Shown: positions 26,994 to 34,870 of the stretch, piece by piece
How the letters are laid out: the number at the start of each line of letters is the position of its first letter
How positions within the stretch are numbered: position 1 is the first letter of the stretch
Translations under genes and position numbers: made by a program
DNA from: Paraburkholderia gardini
Lineage (GTDB): Bacteria > Pseudomonadota > Gammaproteobacteria > Burkholderiales > Burkholderiaceae
Direction: 5' to 3'
Assembly (NCBI RefSeq): GCF_907164575.1
Contig: NZ_CAJQYY010000030.1
Coordinates: 16,308 to 80,307, forward strand
DNA: 64,000 nucleotides
The notes under the pieces: model-generated
Seen by the model: only the letters and a program-made list of their open reading frames with translations
Database searches by the model: none
Told to the model about the DNA's origin: nothing

Positions 26994-28022
26994 TTATGTC
27001 GTTTCAGACGTCGTCCCGTCCTGGCGCTTCACGTCATTGCGAAAAACCGTCCCCGCGCCCGCGGCATGCGCCCGCTTCAATGCGAGCGAGGCAATCGCGG
27101 TGTCCTGCGCGCCGGTGCCGGTCAGGTCGCAGATCGTCACATCGGTTTCATCGACGCGGCCCGCGGCCTGCCGGGCAATCACCTGACCCAGCTCCGTTAT
27201 CGCGGCGTCGGCGCGCATCACGCCAGCCTTCAGCGCGTGATGCAACTCGCCCAGCACGCGCGTTTGCTGCGCGCGGTCGCATACATAGCGTGCCGCCGCG
27301 AGCGCTGCCGGCGCGATTTCATTCTTGTGCTCGGTGTCGGAACCCATCGCCGTGATGTGCAGGCCTGGATGCAGGTCCCCGGCTTCGATCAGGGGCGTGC
27401 GGCTTGGCGTGGTGGTGATCGCGACGTCCGCTTCGGCGAGCGCATCGTGGACATCGCGTGCAACGTCGCAGCGCACGCCGAGCGAGGCGGTTATCTCCTG
27501 CGCGAAACGCTGTGCGCTAGCCGGATTACGCGCCCATACGCGCACATGTTCGACACGACGCACCAGCATCAACGCCCGCAATTGCAGATGTGCCTGCTCG
27601 CCGGCGCCAAGCACCGCGACTTGCGGCGTATGCCGCTTCGCCAGCCAGCGCGCGGCGACCGCGCCGGCGGCTGCCGTGCGCACGGCCGTCAGATAACCGT
27701 TGTCGAGCAGCACCGCTTCGGTCAGGCCGGTCCTTGCCGACAACACCAGCATCAGCCCGTTCAGACTCGGCAAACCGAGCGACGGATTGTCGAAAAACCC
27801 GGGACTCACCTTGATAGCGAAGCTGTCGAAGCGCGGCAGATACGCCGTCTTGACGTCGACTTCGCCGTTGTGTCCAGGCAGATCGAGACGCAGGATCGGC
27901 GGCATCGCGACAGCTTCGGTGGCGAGTGCGAGAAAGGCTGCTTCGACCTGGTCGACGGCGGCAAGATCGAGCGGCACGAGTTGGCGAAGCTCAGCTTCGC
28001 CGAGGAGCGTGATCGAGGTCAT
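26994..28022 (-). CDS. eutC: Ectoine utilization protein EutC (ornithine cyclodeaminase family)
   Basis: NAD-binding protein of 342 aa of the ornithine cyclodeaminase/mu-crystallin family. The Rossmann motif is VAVLGAGEQAHLQL, and VKVSPGF-type sequence (FAIKVSPGFFDNP) is in the substrate region. With EutB and EutA it is linked to hydroxyectoine processing, although the individual reaction is not firmly known. The ATG overlaps the eutB stop by 4 bp, which implies translational coupling. Confidence 0.85.
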   Translation of the reverse strand: MTSITLLGEAELRQLVPLDLAAVDQVEAAFLALATEAVAMPPILRLDLPGHNGEVDVKTAYLPRFDSFAIKVSPGFFDNPSLGLPSLNGLMLVLSARTGLTEAVLLDNGYLTAVRTAAAGAVAARWLAKRHTPQVAVLGAGEQAHLQLRALMLVRRVEHVRVWARNPASAQRFAQEITASLGVRCDVARDVHDALAEADVAITTTPSRTPLIEAGDLHPGLHITAMGSDTEHKNEIAPAALAAARYVCDRAQQTRVLGELHHALKAGVMRADAAITELGQVIARQAAGRVDETDVTICDLTGTGAQDTAIASLALKRAHAAGAGTVFRNDVKRQDGTTSETT

Positions 28023-29023
28023 GAGACAGTGTGCGAGGCAGGTTGGGTCGACGCGGCATCGACGATGCGGCGGTGCTGGTCCATATCGATATTGGCGCCC
28101 GTCACGATGAGCACGAGCGGCCCGCGTTTGATGCGCCCGGCCGGCAATACGCCATCGAGCAAGGCGGCGATGCCTGCAGCGGCCGCGCCTTCCACGACGA
28201 GCCGTTCATGCCGGTATGCATGCACGATGCCGCGTGCGATCGACGCTTCGTCGAGCAATACGGTCTCGTCGATCAGATCGCGCGTGAGCGCATACGTATA
28301 GCGGTTTTCGAGTCCGATGCCGCCGCCGAGCGAATCGGCGAGCGTTTCGACCTCTTCCACGAGTACCGGCTGGCCGGCCGCAAGACTCGCATGCATTGCG
28401 GCGCCACGCGCCATCGTCACGCCGGTCAGGCCGATCGCGCGATTCGCGCTTTTGGCGGCGAACGCAATGCCGGCAAACAGGCCGCCGCCGGATAGCGGCA
28501 CGACGATGTTCGCGACCTCCGGCAACGCCTCGACGATTTCGAGTCCGATGGTCCCCTGACCGGCGATCACGTGCGGATCGTCGAATGGCGGGACGTAGGC
28601 AAAGCCTTCTTCGCGCACCAGTCTCAACGCTTCATGTTCAGCTTCGTCCTGGCTTTTGCCGGCAATCCGCACGTGCGCGCCGAGCGCCCGGACCGCATCG
28701 ACCTTATTCCCCGGCACCAGCGTCGACATGCAGACCGTCGCATCGATACCCAGCGCGCGGGCCGCATGCGCAACCGCGCGGCCGTGATTGCCCGTCGAGG
28801 CGGTCACGACTTTCCGGCAGCCCTGTTCGGCGAGTCGGGCGAGTGCGTTGGTGGCCCCGCGCAGCTTGAAGCTGCCGGTCGGCTGCACGGTTTCGAGTTT
28901 CAGAAACACCGGCGTGCCCGCCCTCGCCGACAAGCTTTGCGATTCGACGAGCGGCGTATGGCAGACGCGCCCCTCGATACGGCGACGCGCGCGGTAGACA
29001 TCGACTAACGACAGAACGGACAT
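28019..29023 (-). CDS. eutB: Hydroxyectoine utilization dehydratase EutB
   Basis: PLP fold-type II dehydratase of 334 aa, related to threonine/serine dehydratases. Lys53 (PTGSFKLRGATNA) binds PLP, and the glycine loop PLSGGGLFAGI holds the cofactor phosphate. It presumably acts on the hydroxylated diaminobutyrate from hydroxyectoine. It is the first gene of the unit eutB-eutC-doeB-asnC-doeC-doeD, and an EnuR-like site lies at 29142-29157, about 120 bp upstream. Confidence 0.86.
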   Translation of the reverse strand: MSVLSLVDVYRARRRIEGRVCHTPLVESQSLSARAGTPVFLKLETVQPTGSFKLRGATNALARLAEQGCRKVVTASTGNHGRAVAHAARALGIDATVCMSTLVPGNKVDAVRALGAHVRIAGKSQDEAEHEALRLVREEGFAYVPPFDDPHVIAGQGTIGLEIVEALPEVANIVVPLSGGGLFAGIAFAAKSANRAIGLTGVTMARGAAMHASLAAGQPVLVEEVETLADSLGGGIGLENRYTYALTRDLIDETVLLDEASIARGIVHAYRHERLVVEGAAAAGIAALLDGVLPAGRIKRGPLVLIVTGANIDMDQHRRIVDAASTQPASHTVS

Positions 29024-29141
29024 GAACTCGGCCCTGCACGAAAGGGTTCAATTCCGATGCTGTCGCACTTGCGTTGTTACGCTGGTTGCGGCCGCATCGT
29101 TTTCAATGCAGCCCAGTCTAATGTTCTAAAAAACGATTTCC

Positions 29142-29157
29142 ATTGTCCTAGTTCATT
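29142..29157. promoter_or_regulatory. Candidate EnuR site upstream of eutB
   Basis: ATTGTCCTAGTTCATT. The left half is identical to that of the site at 30661 (ATTGTCCT) and the right half is weaker. A further half-site, AATGTTCTA, occurs at 29120-29128. Lies between enuR (end 29188) and eutB. Confidence 0.5.
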
Positions 29158-29187
29158 TCATGCGAGCAGCGCGGAATCCACTTGAGG

Positions 29188-30612
29188 TCAGGTGAAATCG
29201 TGCACCTGCGGGTACTGCTCGAACACGTCGCGCATCGTTTCCAGTGCGCTTTTATAGGTCTCTTCGCCGACCTCGGCGCCGACGCACACGCGTACCGCAT
29301 TCGGCCGGTCCGCGTCGCGCACGAGAAATGGATCAGGCGAAGTCACGGCAATATCGCGGTTGCGCAGTTCCCTCACCAGACGGTCGGTACGCCAGTGGTC
29401 GGGCACGCGCAACCAGGCAGACAGTGCCTGAGGATGCGCGCCGAGCACATAGTTGCCGAGCGTTTGCTGCAATTGCGCCTGACGCCGCCCCAGAAGCTCG
29501 CGCTGTATTTCCACGAGCCGTGCGGCAGTTCCATCGACGATCCAGCGCGTCGCCACCTCGGCCATCGGCGGCGTCGCCATCCAGCTGCTCACACGCAGCA
29601 CGCTTTCCGCGCGTAGCGCGAGCCGCCGCGGAGTGGCGAGATAGCCGATCCGCAAACCGGCCATGACCGACTTCGTCAAACTCGTGCAATAGAACGACAG
29701 ATCGGGAATCAGACTCGAAATCGGTGTGCCGGCTTTTGCCGGCAAGGGACCGTAGACATCGTCCTCGATAACGTACACGCCGTAGCGCTCGGCGATTTTC
29801 GCAATCGCGCGACGCCGCGAATCGGGCATCAGCGCGACCGTGGGATTGTTCAGGGTGGGCGTGCAGACAAGGGCCGTGATGCGCTCGCTATCGCACATCT
29901 CCTCGAAGTGTTCGGGGTGAATGCCGTACTCGTCGATCTCAAGACCCTTCAACGTGAAGCCCAGTACGTTCGCCGAGCCGATCACGCCGTGATCCGTGAG
30001 GCTTTCGCACAGCACCGTGTCGCCGGGTCCCACCAGCGAAGCCAGCGCCAGAAAGATGCCATGCGCGGCGCCGTTCGTGACCAGCAGCGTATCCGCCGAA
30101 GCCGGCATGCCCAACGACGCGAGCCACGCGATCCCGGCCTGCCGGTGATGCTCGAAGCCCGCGATCGGCCGGAACGCGCGAATCCAGGGCTGGTCGTCGA
30201 GCGTCGAGAGCGTCGCGCACACCTTGCGCCACATGGCGTCGTGTTCCTGCGTATGGATGATCCGCGCGATCGAGAAGTCGACCACCGAGCGCTCGGCCGT
30301 ATCGAGCATATAGCTCGACATGGTTTCAGTGACGCGCGCCGCCACGAAGCTGCCGCGCCCCACCTCGCAACGGATCAACCCTTGCCGCTCCAGCTCCTTA
30401 TAGGCGTTAGTCACCGTCTGCACGCTGATCGCCAGTTCTCCGGCGACGTCGCGCTGCGGCGGCAGGCGCGCGCCCGCCAGCAACGCAGCACTTTCGATGT
30501 CGCCCGCGATCGCCTTGACCAGCCGCTTATATTTCGATTCCACGCCGTGCACCGCACGCACGGCTTCCCGCCATTGCTCGATCACCGCTGCCCTCCGCTG
30601 TTGTCGGGTCAC
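29188..30612 (-). CDS. enuR: MocR-family ectoine regulator EnuR
   Basis: Regulator of 474 aa with an N-terminal GntR winged HTH (about residues 25-95; LPPQRDVAGELAISVQTVTN) fused to a fold-type I aminotransferase domain. Lys314 (SLTKSVMAGLRIGYL) and Asp284 (VIEDDVYGPL) are the PLP-binding residues. EnuR is a known repressor of ectoine genes that loses DNA binding when its PLP reacts with diaminobutyrate-type intermediates. It is divergent from the second ehu operon, with a matching promoter block at 30661-30701, so autoregulation is likely. Confidence 0.9.
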   Translation of the reverse strand: MTRQQRRAAVIEQWREAVRAVHGVESKYKRLVKAIAGDIESAALLAGARLPPQRDVAGELAISVQTVTNAYKELERQGLIRCEVGRGSFVAARVTETMSSYMLDTAERSVVDFSIARIIHTQEHDAMWRKVCATLSTLDDQPWIRAFRPIAGFEHHRQAGIAWLASLGMPASADTLLVTNGAAHGIFLALASLVGPGDTVLCESLTDHGVIGSANVLGFTLKGLEIDEYGIHPEHFEEMCDSERITALVCTPTLNNPTVALMPDSRRRAIAKIAERYGVYVIEDDVYGPLPAKAGTPISSLIPDLSFYCTSLTKSVMAGLRIGYLATPRRLALRAESVLRVSSWMATPPMAEVATRWIVDGTAARLVEIQRELLGRRQAQLQQTLGNYVLGAHPQALSAWLRVPDHWRTDRLVRELRNRDIAVTSPDPFLVRDADRPNAVRVCVGAEVGEETYKSALETMRDVFEQYPQVHDFT

Positions 30613-30660
30613 GCATTCATACCTCGCTCCGATAGTGCGGCCAAACAGTGCATGAAAATT

Positions 30661-30701
30661 ATTGTCCTAGAGCATTAGCAAACAAAAATATGGCTTTGTA
30701 T
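30661..30701. promoter_or_regulatory. Candidate EnuR operator and shared promoter block
   Basis: ATTGTCCTAGAGCATT (30661-30676), a 10-base gap, then AATATGGCTTTGTAT (30687-30701), the exact reverse complement of the element at 19444-19458. It lies between enuR and the second ehuB gene. Confidence 0.7.
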
Positions 30702-30814
30702 CCTGCATTCACGGACGCGCTGCCGGCCGGGTCGGTCAGCAGCAACGCCTGCCTTTCACCCCGCTGCGGCGCATGATGCACCGCGACATTCAAACGCCAC
30801 GGAATGGGATCGAT

Positions 30815-31669
30815 ATGAAAGCGAAGCACACTTCAGGATTGCTGGGAGCGCTCTGCGTCGCCGCGGCGGCTCTGGTGACGCAGGCTCAGGGCGCATCGGC
30901 GGAAACGACGTTGCAGCGCATCCAGCGCACCGGCGAAGTGCGTATCGGCTATGCAAACGAAGCGCCGTTTGCCTACACGACACCTGACGGCAAGGTTACG
31001 GGCGAATCGCCGGAGATCGCCCGCAAGATTTTCGCCAAAATGGGCGTGAAGAAAGTGGACGGCGTGCTGACCGAATGGGGTTCGCTGATTCCGGGCCTGC
31101 GCGCGGGCCGTTTCGACGTGATCGCCGCCGGCATGTACATCACGCCGGAGCGTTGCAAACAGGTGGCGTTCGCCGATCCGCAGTACCAGATCCAGGACAC
31201 GCTGCTCGTGCTGAAGGGCAATCCGAAGAATCTGCATAGCTTCGGCGATATCGGCAAACAGCCCGACCTGAAGCTGGCCGTGATGGCCGGCGCGGTCGAG
31301 CTCGCCAATTCGCGCGATGCAGGCGTGAAAGATGCCCAGCTGATACAGGTGCCCGACACCACCGCGCAACTGCAGGCCGTGCGCGCGCGCCGCGCCGATG
31401 CGGCCGCCGGTACGACGTTGACGATGAAAGGCCTCGCCGCCAAGGACGCTGGCCAGGTCGAAGCGGTGGCAAAGTTCACGGACGATCCGAAGCACACCGG
31501 CTACGGCGCGCTCGCGTTCCGTCCCGAGGACACCGATCTGCGCGATGCGGTCGACAAGCAATTGCACGCATGGCTCGGCACGCCCGACCATCTGCAAACG
31601 GTCGCCCCGTTCGGCTTCGACAGATCGAATCTGACGACGCGTACCGCCGCGGACATCTGCGGCAAGTAG
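30815..31669 (+). CDS. ehuB: Ectoine/hydroxyectoine ABC transporter binding protein EhuB, copy 2
   Basis: Periplasmic binding protein of 284 aa. The signal peptide ends QGASA (residue 29), and the mature protein has GEVRIGYANEAPFAYTTPDG, EWGSLIPGLRAGRFD and GYGALAFRPEDTDLRD, which match the EhuB pattern better than copy 1 does. ATG at 30815 is chosen because upstream in-frame codons lack signal features and GGGA precedes it. It leads the unit ehuB-ehuC-ehuD-ehuA, divergent from enuR. Confidence 0.88.
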   Translation: MKAKHTSGLLGALCVAAAALVTQAQGASAETTLQRIQRTGEVRIGYANEAPFAYTTPDGKVTGESPEIARKIFAKMGVKKVDGVLTEWGSLIPGLRAGRFDVIAAGMYITPERCKQVAFADPQYQIQDTLLVLKGNPKNLHSFGDIGKQPDLKLAVMAGAVELANSRDAGVKDAQLIQVPDTTAQLQAVRARRADAAAGTTLTMKGLAAKDAGQVEAVAKFTDDPKHTGYGALAFRPEDTDLRDAVDKQLHAWLGTPDHLQTVAPFGFDRSNLTTRTAADICGK

Positions 31670-31774
31670 TAGCCCGCTACACGCCCGGCTCATCGGCAAC
31701 GTGGTATCGAAGGCCGGTCATGAAGCTTAAGGCGCGCGCAACCGCGCGCGCCGTCATGCAAGCGAGGAACCGCC

Positions 31775-32434
31775 ATGCGTGAACTGTTTCCCCTGCTGCT
31801 CCAGGGCACCCTCGTCACGATCGGGATCGCCGCGTGCAGCACCGTGCTCGCCATCGCCATGGCGTTCGTCGGGACGGCCGCGAAGCTCGCGCCGTGGGCA
31901 CCGCTGCGCTGGCTCGGCAACGCCTATGTCGAGACCTTTCGCGGCACCTCGTTGCTCGTGCAACTGTTCTGGTTTTTCTTCGTGCTGCCCCTGCCGCCGT
32001 TCCGGATCGAGATGACGCCGTTTACCGTCGCGATCGTCGGACTCGGTCTGCACTACGGCGCGTACGGCTCGGAAATCCTGCGTGGCGCGCTGCGCTCGGT
32101 GCCGGGCGCCCAGTTCGAGGCGGCGCTCGCGCTCAACCTGTCGCCACTGACCCGGATGCGCCGCATCATCCTGCCGCAAGCAATGATCAACGCGCTGCCG
32201 CCCGCCACCAATCTGATGATCGAGCTGCTCAAGGGCACCTCGCTGGTGTCGCTGATCACGCTGTCGGACCTGACGTTCCGCGCCCGGCAACTCGATGAGG
32301 CCACCTTCAGGACCGCGCAGATTTTCACGCTCACGCTGCTCATCTACTTCGTGCTCGCGCAGATTCTCGCCACACTGATGCGGTATTTCGAACGCCGTGT
32401 GAGTCATGGCATCAATCAGAGGGCCGTTCGATGA
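31775..32434 (+). CDS. ehuC: Ectoine/hydroxyectoine ABC transporter permease EhuC, copy 2
   Basis: Inner-membrane permease of 219 aa. The motif is TFRGTSLLVQLFWFFFVLP and the EAA loop FEAALALNLSPLTRMRRIILPQA. Its stop overlaps the start of the next permease by 4 bp. Same length and order as copy 1, so the two transporters are paralogous sets. Confidence 0.88.
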   Translation: MRELFPLLLQGTLVTIGIAACSTVLAIAMAFVGTAAKLAPWAPLRWLGNAYVETFRGTSLLVQLFWFFFVLPLPPFRIEMTPFTVAIVGLGLHYGAYGSEILRGALRSVPGAQFEAALALNLSPLTRMRRIILPQAMINALPPATNLMIELLKGTSLVSLITLSDLTFRARQLDEATFRTAQIFTLTLLIYFVLAQILATLMRYFERRVSHGINQRAVR

Positions 32435-33090
32435 ACAGCTTCTTCGATCTGCATTACGCAGTACGGATTCTGCCCGCCCTGCTGCACGCGTCGATGTACA
32501 CGATCCTCATCACGTTGATCGGTTTCTCCGTCGCGCTGGTGCTCGGACTCGTGTTCGCGGTGCTGCGGCGCAGCCCGATCAAACCGCTGGCGCGGACCGT
32601 CGGGTTCGTCGTCGAATTCATTCGCAGCACGCCCTTGCTCATTCAGGTCTATGTGCTGTTCTATGTGCTGCCTGTGTACGGCATCACGATGTCCGCGCTG
32701 ACCGCGGGTACGATCGGTATCGCGCTGCACTATGCGTGCTACACGTCCGAGGTGTATCGCGCCGGCCTGAACGGCGTGGCGCGCGGCCAGTGGGAAGCGG
32801 CGTGCGCGCTGTCGCTGTCGCCGTGGCGCACCTATAGCGGCGTGATCCTGCCACAGGCGATTCGCGCGGTGATTCCGGCACTCGGCAATTATCTGGTGGC
32901 GATGTTCAAGGACACGCCCGTGCTGTCCGCGATCACCGTGGTCGAATTGATGCAGCAGGCCAAGAACATCGGCTCGGAAACGTTTCGTTATCTGGAACCG
33001 ATCACGCTGGCGGGCATCTTCTTCCTGCTGATCAGCGTGAGCTTCGCGCAACTCGTGCGACGGCTTGAAAACGGATTGAGGCTGCCGTGA
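32431..33090 (+). CDS. ehuD: Ectoine/hydroxyectoine ABC transporter permease EhuD, copy 2
   Basis: Inner-membrane permease of 219 aa. The motif is FIRSTPLLIQVYVLFYVLP and the EAA loop RGQWEAACALSLSPWRTYSGVILPQA. Overlaps ehuC by 4 bp at its start and the ATPase by 4 bp at its end, so all are translationally coupled. Confidence 0.88.
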   Translation: MNSFFDLHYAVRILPALLHASMYTILITLIGFSVALVLGLVFAVLRRSPIKPLARTVGFVVEFIRSTPLLIQVYVLFYVLPVYGITMSALTAGTIGIALHYACYTSEVYRAGLNGVARGQWEAACALSLSPWRTYSGVILPQAIRAVIPALGNYLVAMFKDTPVLSAITVVELMQQAKNIGSETFRYLEPITLAGIFFLLISVSFAQLVRRLENGLRLP

Positions 33091-33989
33091 CCATGAAGAC
33101 CGACCTTGATGCCCTCGATGCTCACCCCCCTTCGCATCCGGATCCATCCGTGGAGAACCCAATGAAACGAGACGATCCCGCCGCCGTACTTGAGTCGCAG
33201 ACCGGTGCGCGAGGCGATGCGCCGATGGTGCGCTTTACCGGCGTGACGAAGCGCTACGGTGCGCTGACGGTACTCGACGAACTCGATCTGGAAGTCGGCC
33301 GCAATGAGAAAGTGGCGATCATCGGCCCGAGCGGTTCAGGAAAATCGACCCTGTTGCGCGTGTTGATGACGCTCGATCCGCTGACCGACGGCATGATCGA
33401 AGTGGACGGCGAACCGCTCACGCACATGCGCAGGAACGGCGTGCTGGTGCCGGCCTCGGTCAAACATCTACGGCGCGTGCGCAGCAAGATCGGCATGGTG
33501 TTTCAGAGCTTCAATCTGTTTCCGCACATGACGGCACTCGCCAATACGATCGAAGCGCCGATTCAGGTACTGGGGCTCTCACGCAAGGAAGCGACTGGGC
33601 GCGCCCGCGACCTGCTCGCGCTCGTCGGCCTCGAGGACAAATGCAATCACTATCCATCGCAGCTATCCGGCGGTCAGCAGCAGCGCGTGGCGATTGCCCG
33701 CGCGCTGGCGATGCGGCCGAAGGTGATGCTATTCGACGAAGTAACGTCGGCGCTCGATCCTGAACTGTGCGGCGAAGTGCTGAACGTGATCCGGCGGCTC
33801 GGCAGCGAGCACGATCTGACGATGCTGATGGTCACGCACCAGATGGGCTTCGCGCGTGAATTCGCGGACCGTGTGTGCTTTTTCTCGCAGGGCAAGATCA
33901 TCGAACAGGGTCCGCCGCAACAGTTCTTCAGCGCGCCCCGGCATGAACGGACGCAGCAGTTCCTGCGGGCTGTGAAGGAAGCGGTGTGA
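33087..33989 (+). CDS. ehuA: Ectoine-type ABC transporter ATP-binding protein EhuA, copy 2
   Basis: ATPase of 300 aa. Walker A is GPSGSGKST, the signature LSGGQQQR, Walker B VMLFDEVTSALDPE and the switch VTHQMGF. As called from the GTG at 33087, which overlaps ehuD, it has a polar N-terminal leader of about 45 residues before the conserved RFTGVTKRYGAL. ATG at 33162, preceded by GGAG, is a good alternative that shortens the leader to about 20 residues. The gene ends only 28 bp from the convergent GntR gene at 34018. Confidence 0.86.
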   Translation: MTMKTDLDALDAHPPSHPDPSVENPMKRDDPAAVLESQTGARGDAPMVRFTGVTKRYGALTVLDELDLEVGRNEKVAIIGPSGSGKSTLLRVLMTLDPLTDGMIEVDGEPLTHMRRNGVLVPASVKHLRRVRSKIGMVFQSFNLFPHMTALANTIEAPIQVLGLSRKEATGRARDLLALVGLEDKCNHYPSQLSGGQQQRVAIARALAMRPKVMLFDEVTSALDPELCGEVLNVIRRLGSEHDLTMLMVTHQMGFAREFADRVCFFSQGKIIEQGPPQQFFSAPRHERTQQFLRAVKEAV

Positions 33990-34017
33990 GGTTTGCGATG
34001 GTGTCGCAGTCCGACAT

Positions 34018-34725
34018 TTACGCGCGGCTGAGAATCCGGTACAAGTCGTTTGCGCGATTCAAATGCGCACGCATCGCTTCAGCCGCGCCGTCGCCATCAT
34101 GTTTCGCGATCGCATCGACGATTCGCTGATGCTCCGACAACGTTAATTCCTCGGCACCCGGCGCGCGCACTAGCGGCTGGTAGTACTCTCCCGCCCAGCG
34201 AAACAGCGATTCGACAATCGACGGAAAAATCGGATTGCCGCTGATCAACGCGATCTCGCGATGAAACGCCATGTCCCGCTCGATAAACTCCTCGAGATTG
34301 ACCATTGAAGCGCGGTGCCGGGCGACACTGAGTTGCAGCCGGGCGACGTCTTCCTCCGTTGCCCGCTCCGCCGCCATACGCGCAGTACCCATCTCGAGAA
34401 AGACGCGCGCCTCTTTCAGGTGGACCAGCATGTCGGGATGGCTGCGCAGCAGATGCATCGCGCCGCCGGCAACCTGCGCGATCAGCCGGTCTGCCGTGGG
34501 AACGACGACCCTCGCGCGCTCACCGTGGACGATCTCGACGATGCCGGAGCGCTCCAGCGTTTGCAGCGCTTCGCGGATAGCCGGCCTGCCTACCCCGTAA
34601 ATTTCCATCAACTCCCGCTCGGATGGAAGCTGGGCGCCCGGCGCAATTTCGCCCGAGCGGATGCGCTCCATGAGCCGGTCGACAACTTCCTGATACAGCT
34701 TTCGACGCTGAATGATCTCAGCCAT
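34018..34725 (-). CDS. FadR-type GntR regulator of the apiose locus
   Basis: Regulator of 235 aa. A winged HTH covers about residues 10-78 (LPSERELMEIYGVGRPAIRE) and an alpha-helical FCD effector domain the remainder (HREIALISGNPIFPSIVESLF). ATG at 34725 gives the normal family N-terminus; upstream in-frame sequence is not conserved. It lies downstream of the kinase gene in the same direction, and a TGGT-N11-ACCA palindrome at 34747 suggests autoregulation. It is the only regulator in the apiose locus. Confidence 0.87.
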   Translation of the reverse strand: MAEIIQRRKLYQEVVDRLMERIRSGEIAPGAQLPSERELMEIYGVGRPAIREALQTLERSGIVEIVHGERARVVVPTADRLIAQVAGGAMHLLRSHPDMLVHLKEARVFLEMGTARMAAERATEEDVARLQLSVARHRASMVNLEEFIERDMAFHREIALISGNPIFPSIVESLFRWAGEYYQPLVRAPGAEELTLSEHQRIVDAIAKHDGDGAAEAMRAHLNRANDLYRILSRA

Positions 34726-34746
34726 AACATGTCCGCATAAAACAGG

Positions 34747-34765
34747 TGGTGTAATGACCTTACCA
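34747..34765. promoter_or_regulatory. GntR operator candidate A, gntR promoter
   Basis: TGGTGTAATGACCTTACCA, with arms TGGT and ACCA separated by 11 bases, 22-40 bp upstream of the gntR start. It shares TGGT.T.ATGA....ACCA with the site at 39844. Confidence 0.6.
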
Positions 34766-34870
34766 CGGACCACCCGACAGATGGAAGCGTGCCAGGCGAA
34801 CGGTGAGCGTGACACCGCAAGACCACTGGCCGCGGCGCAACCGTTCGCTGTTTCGACACGCGTCCCGACG

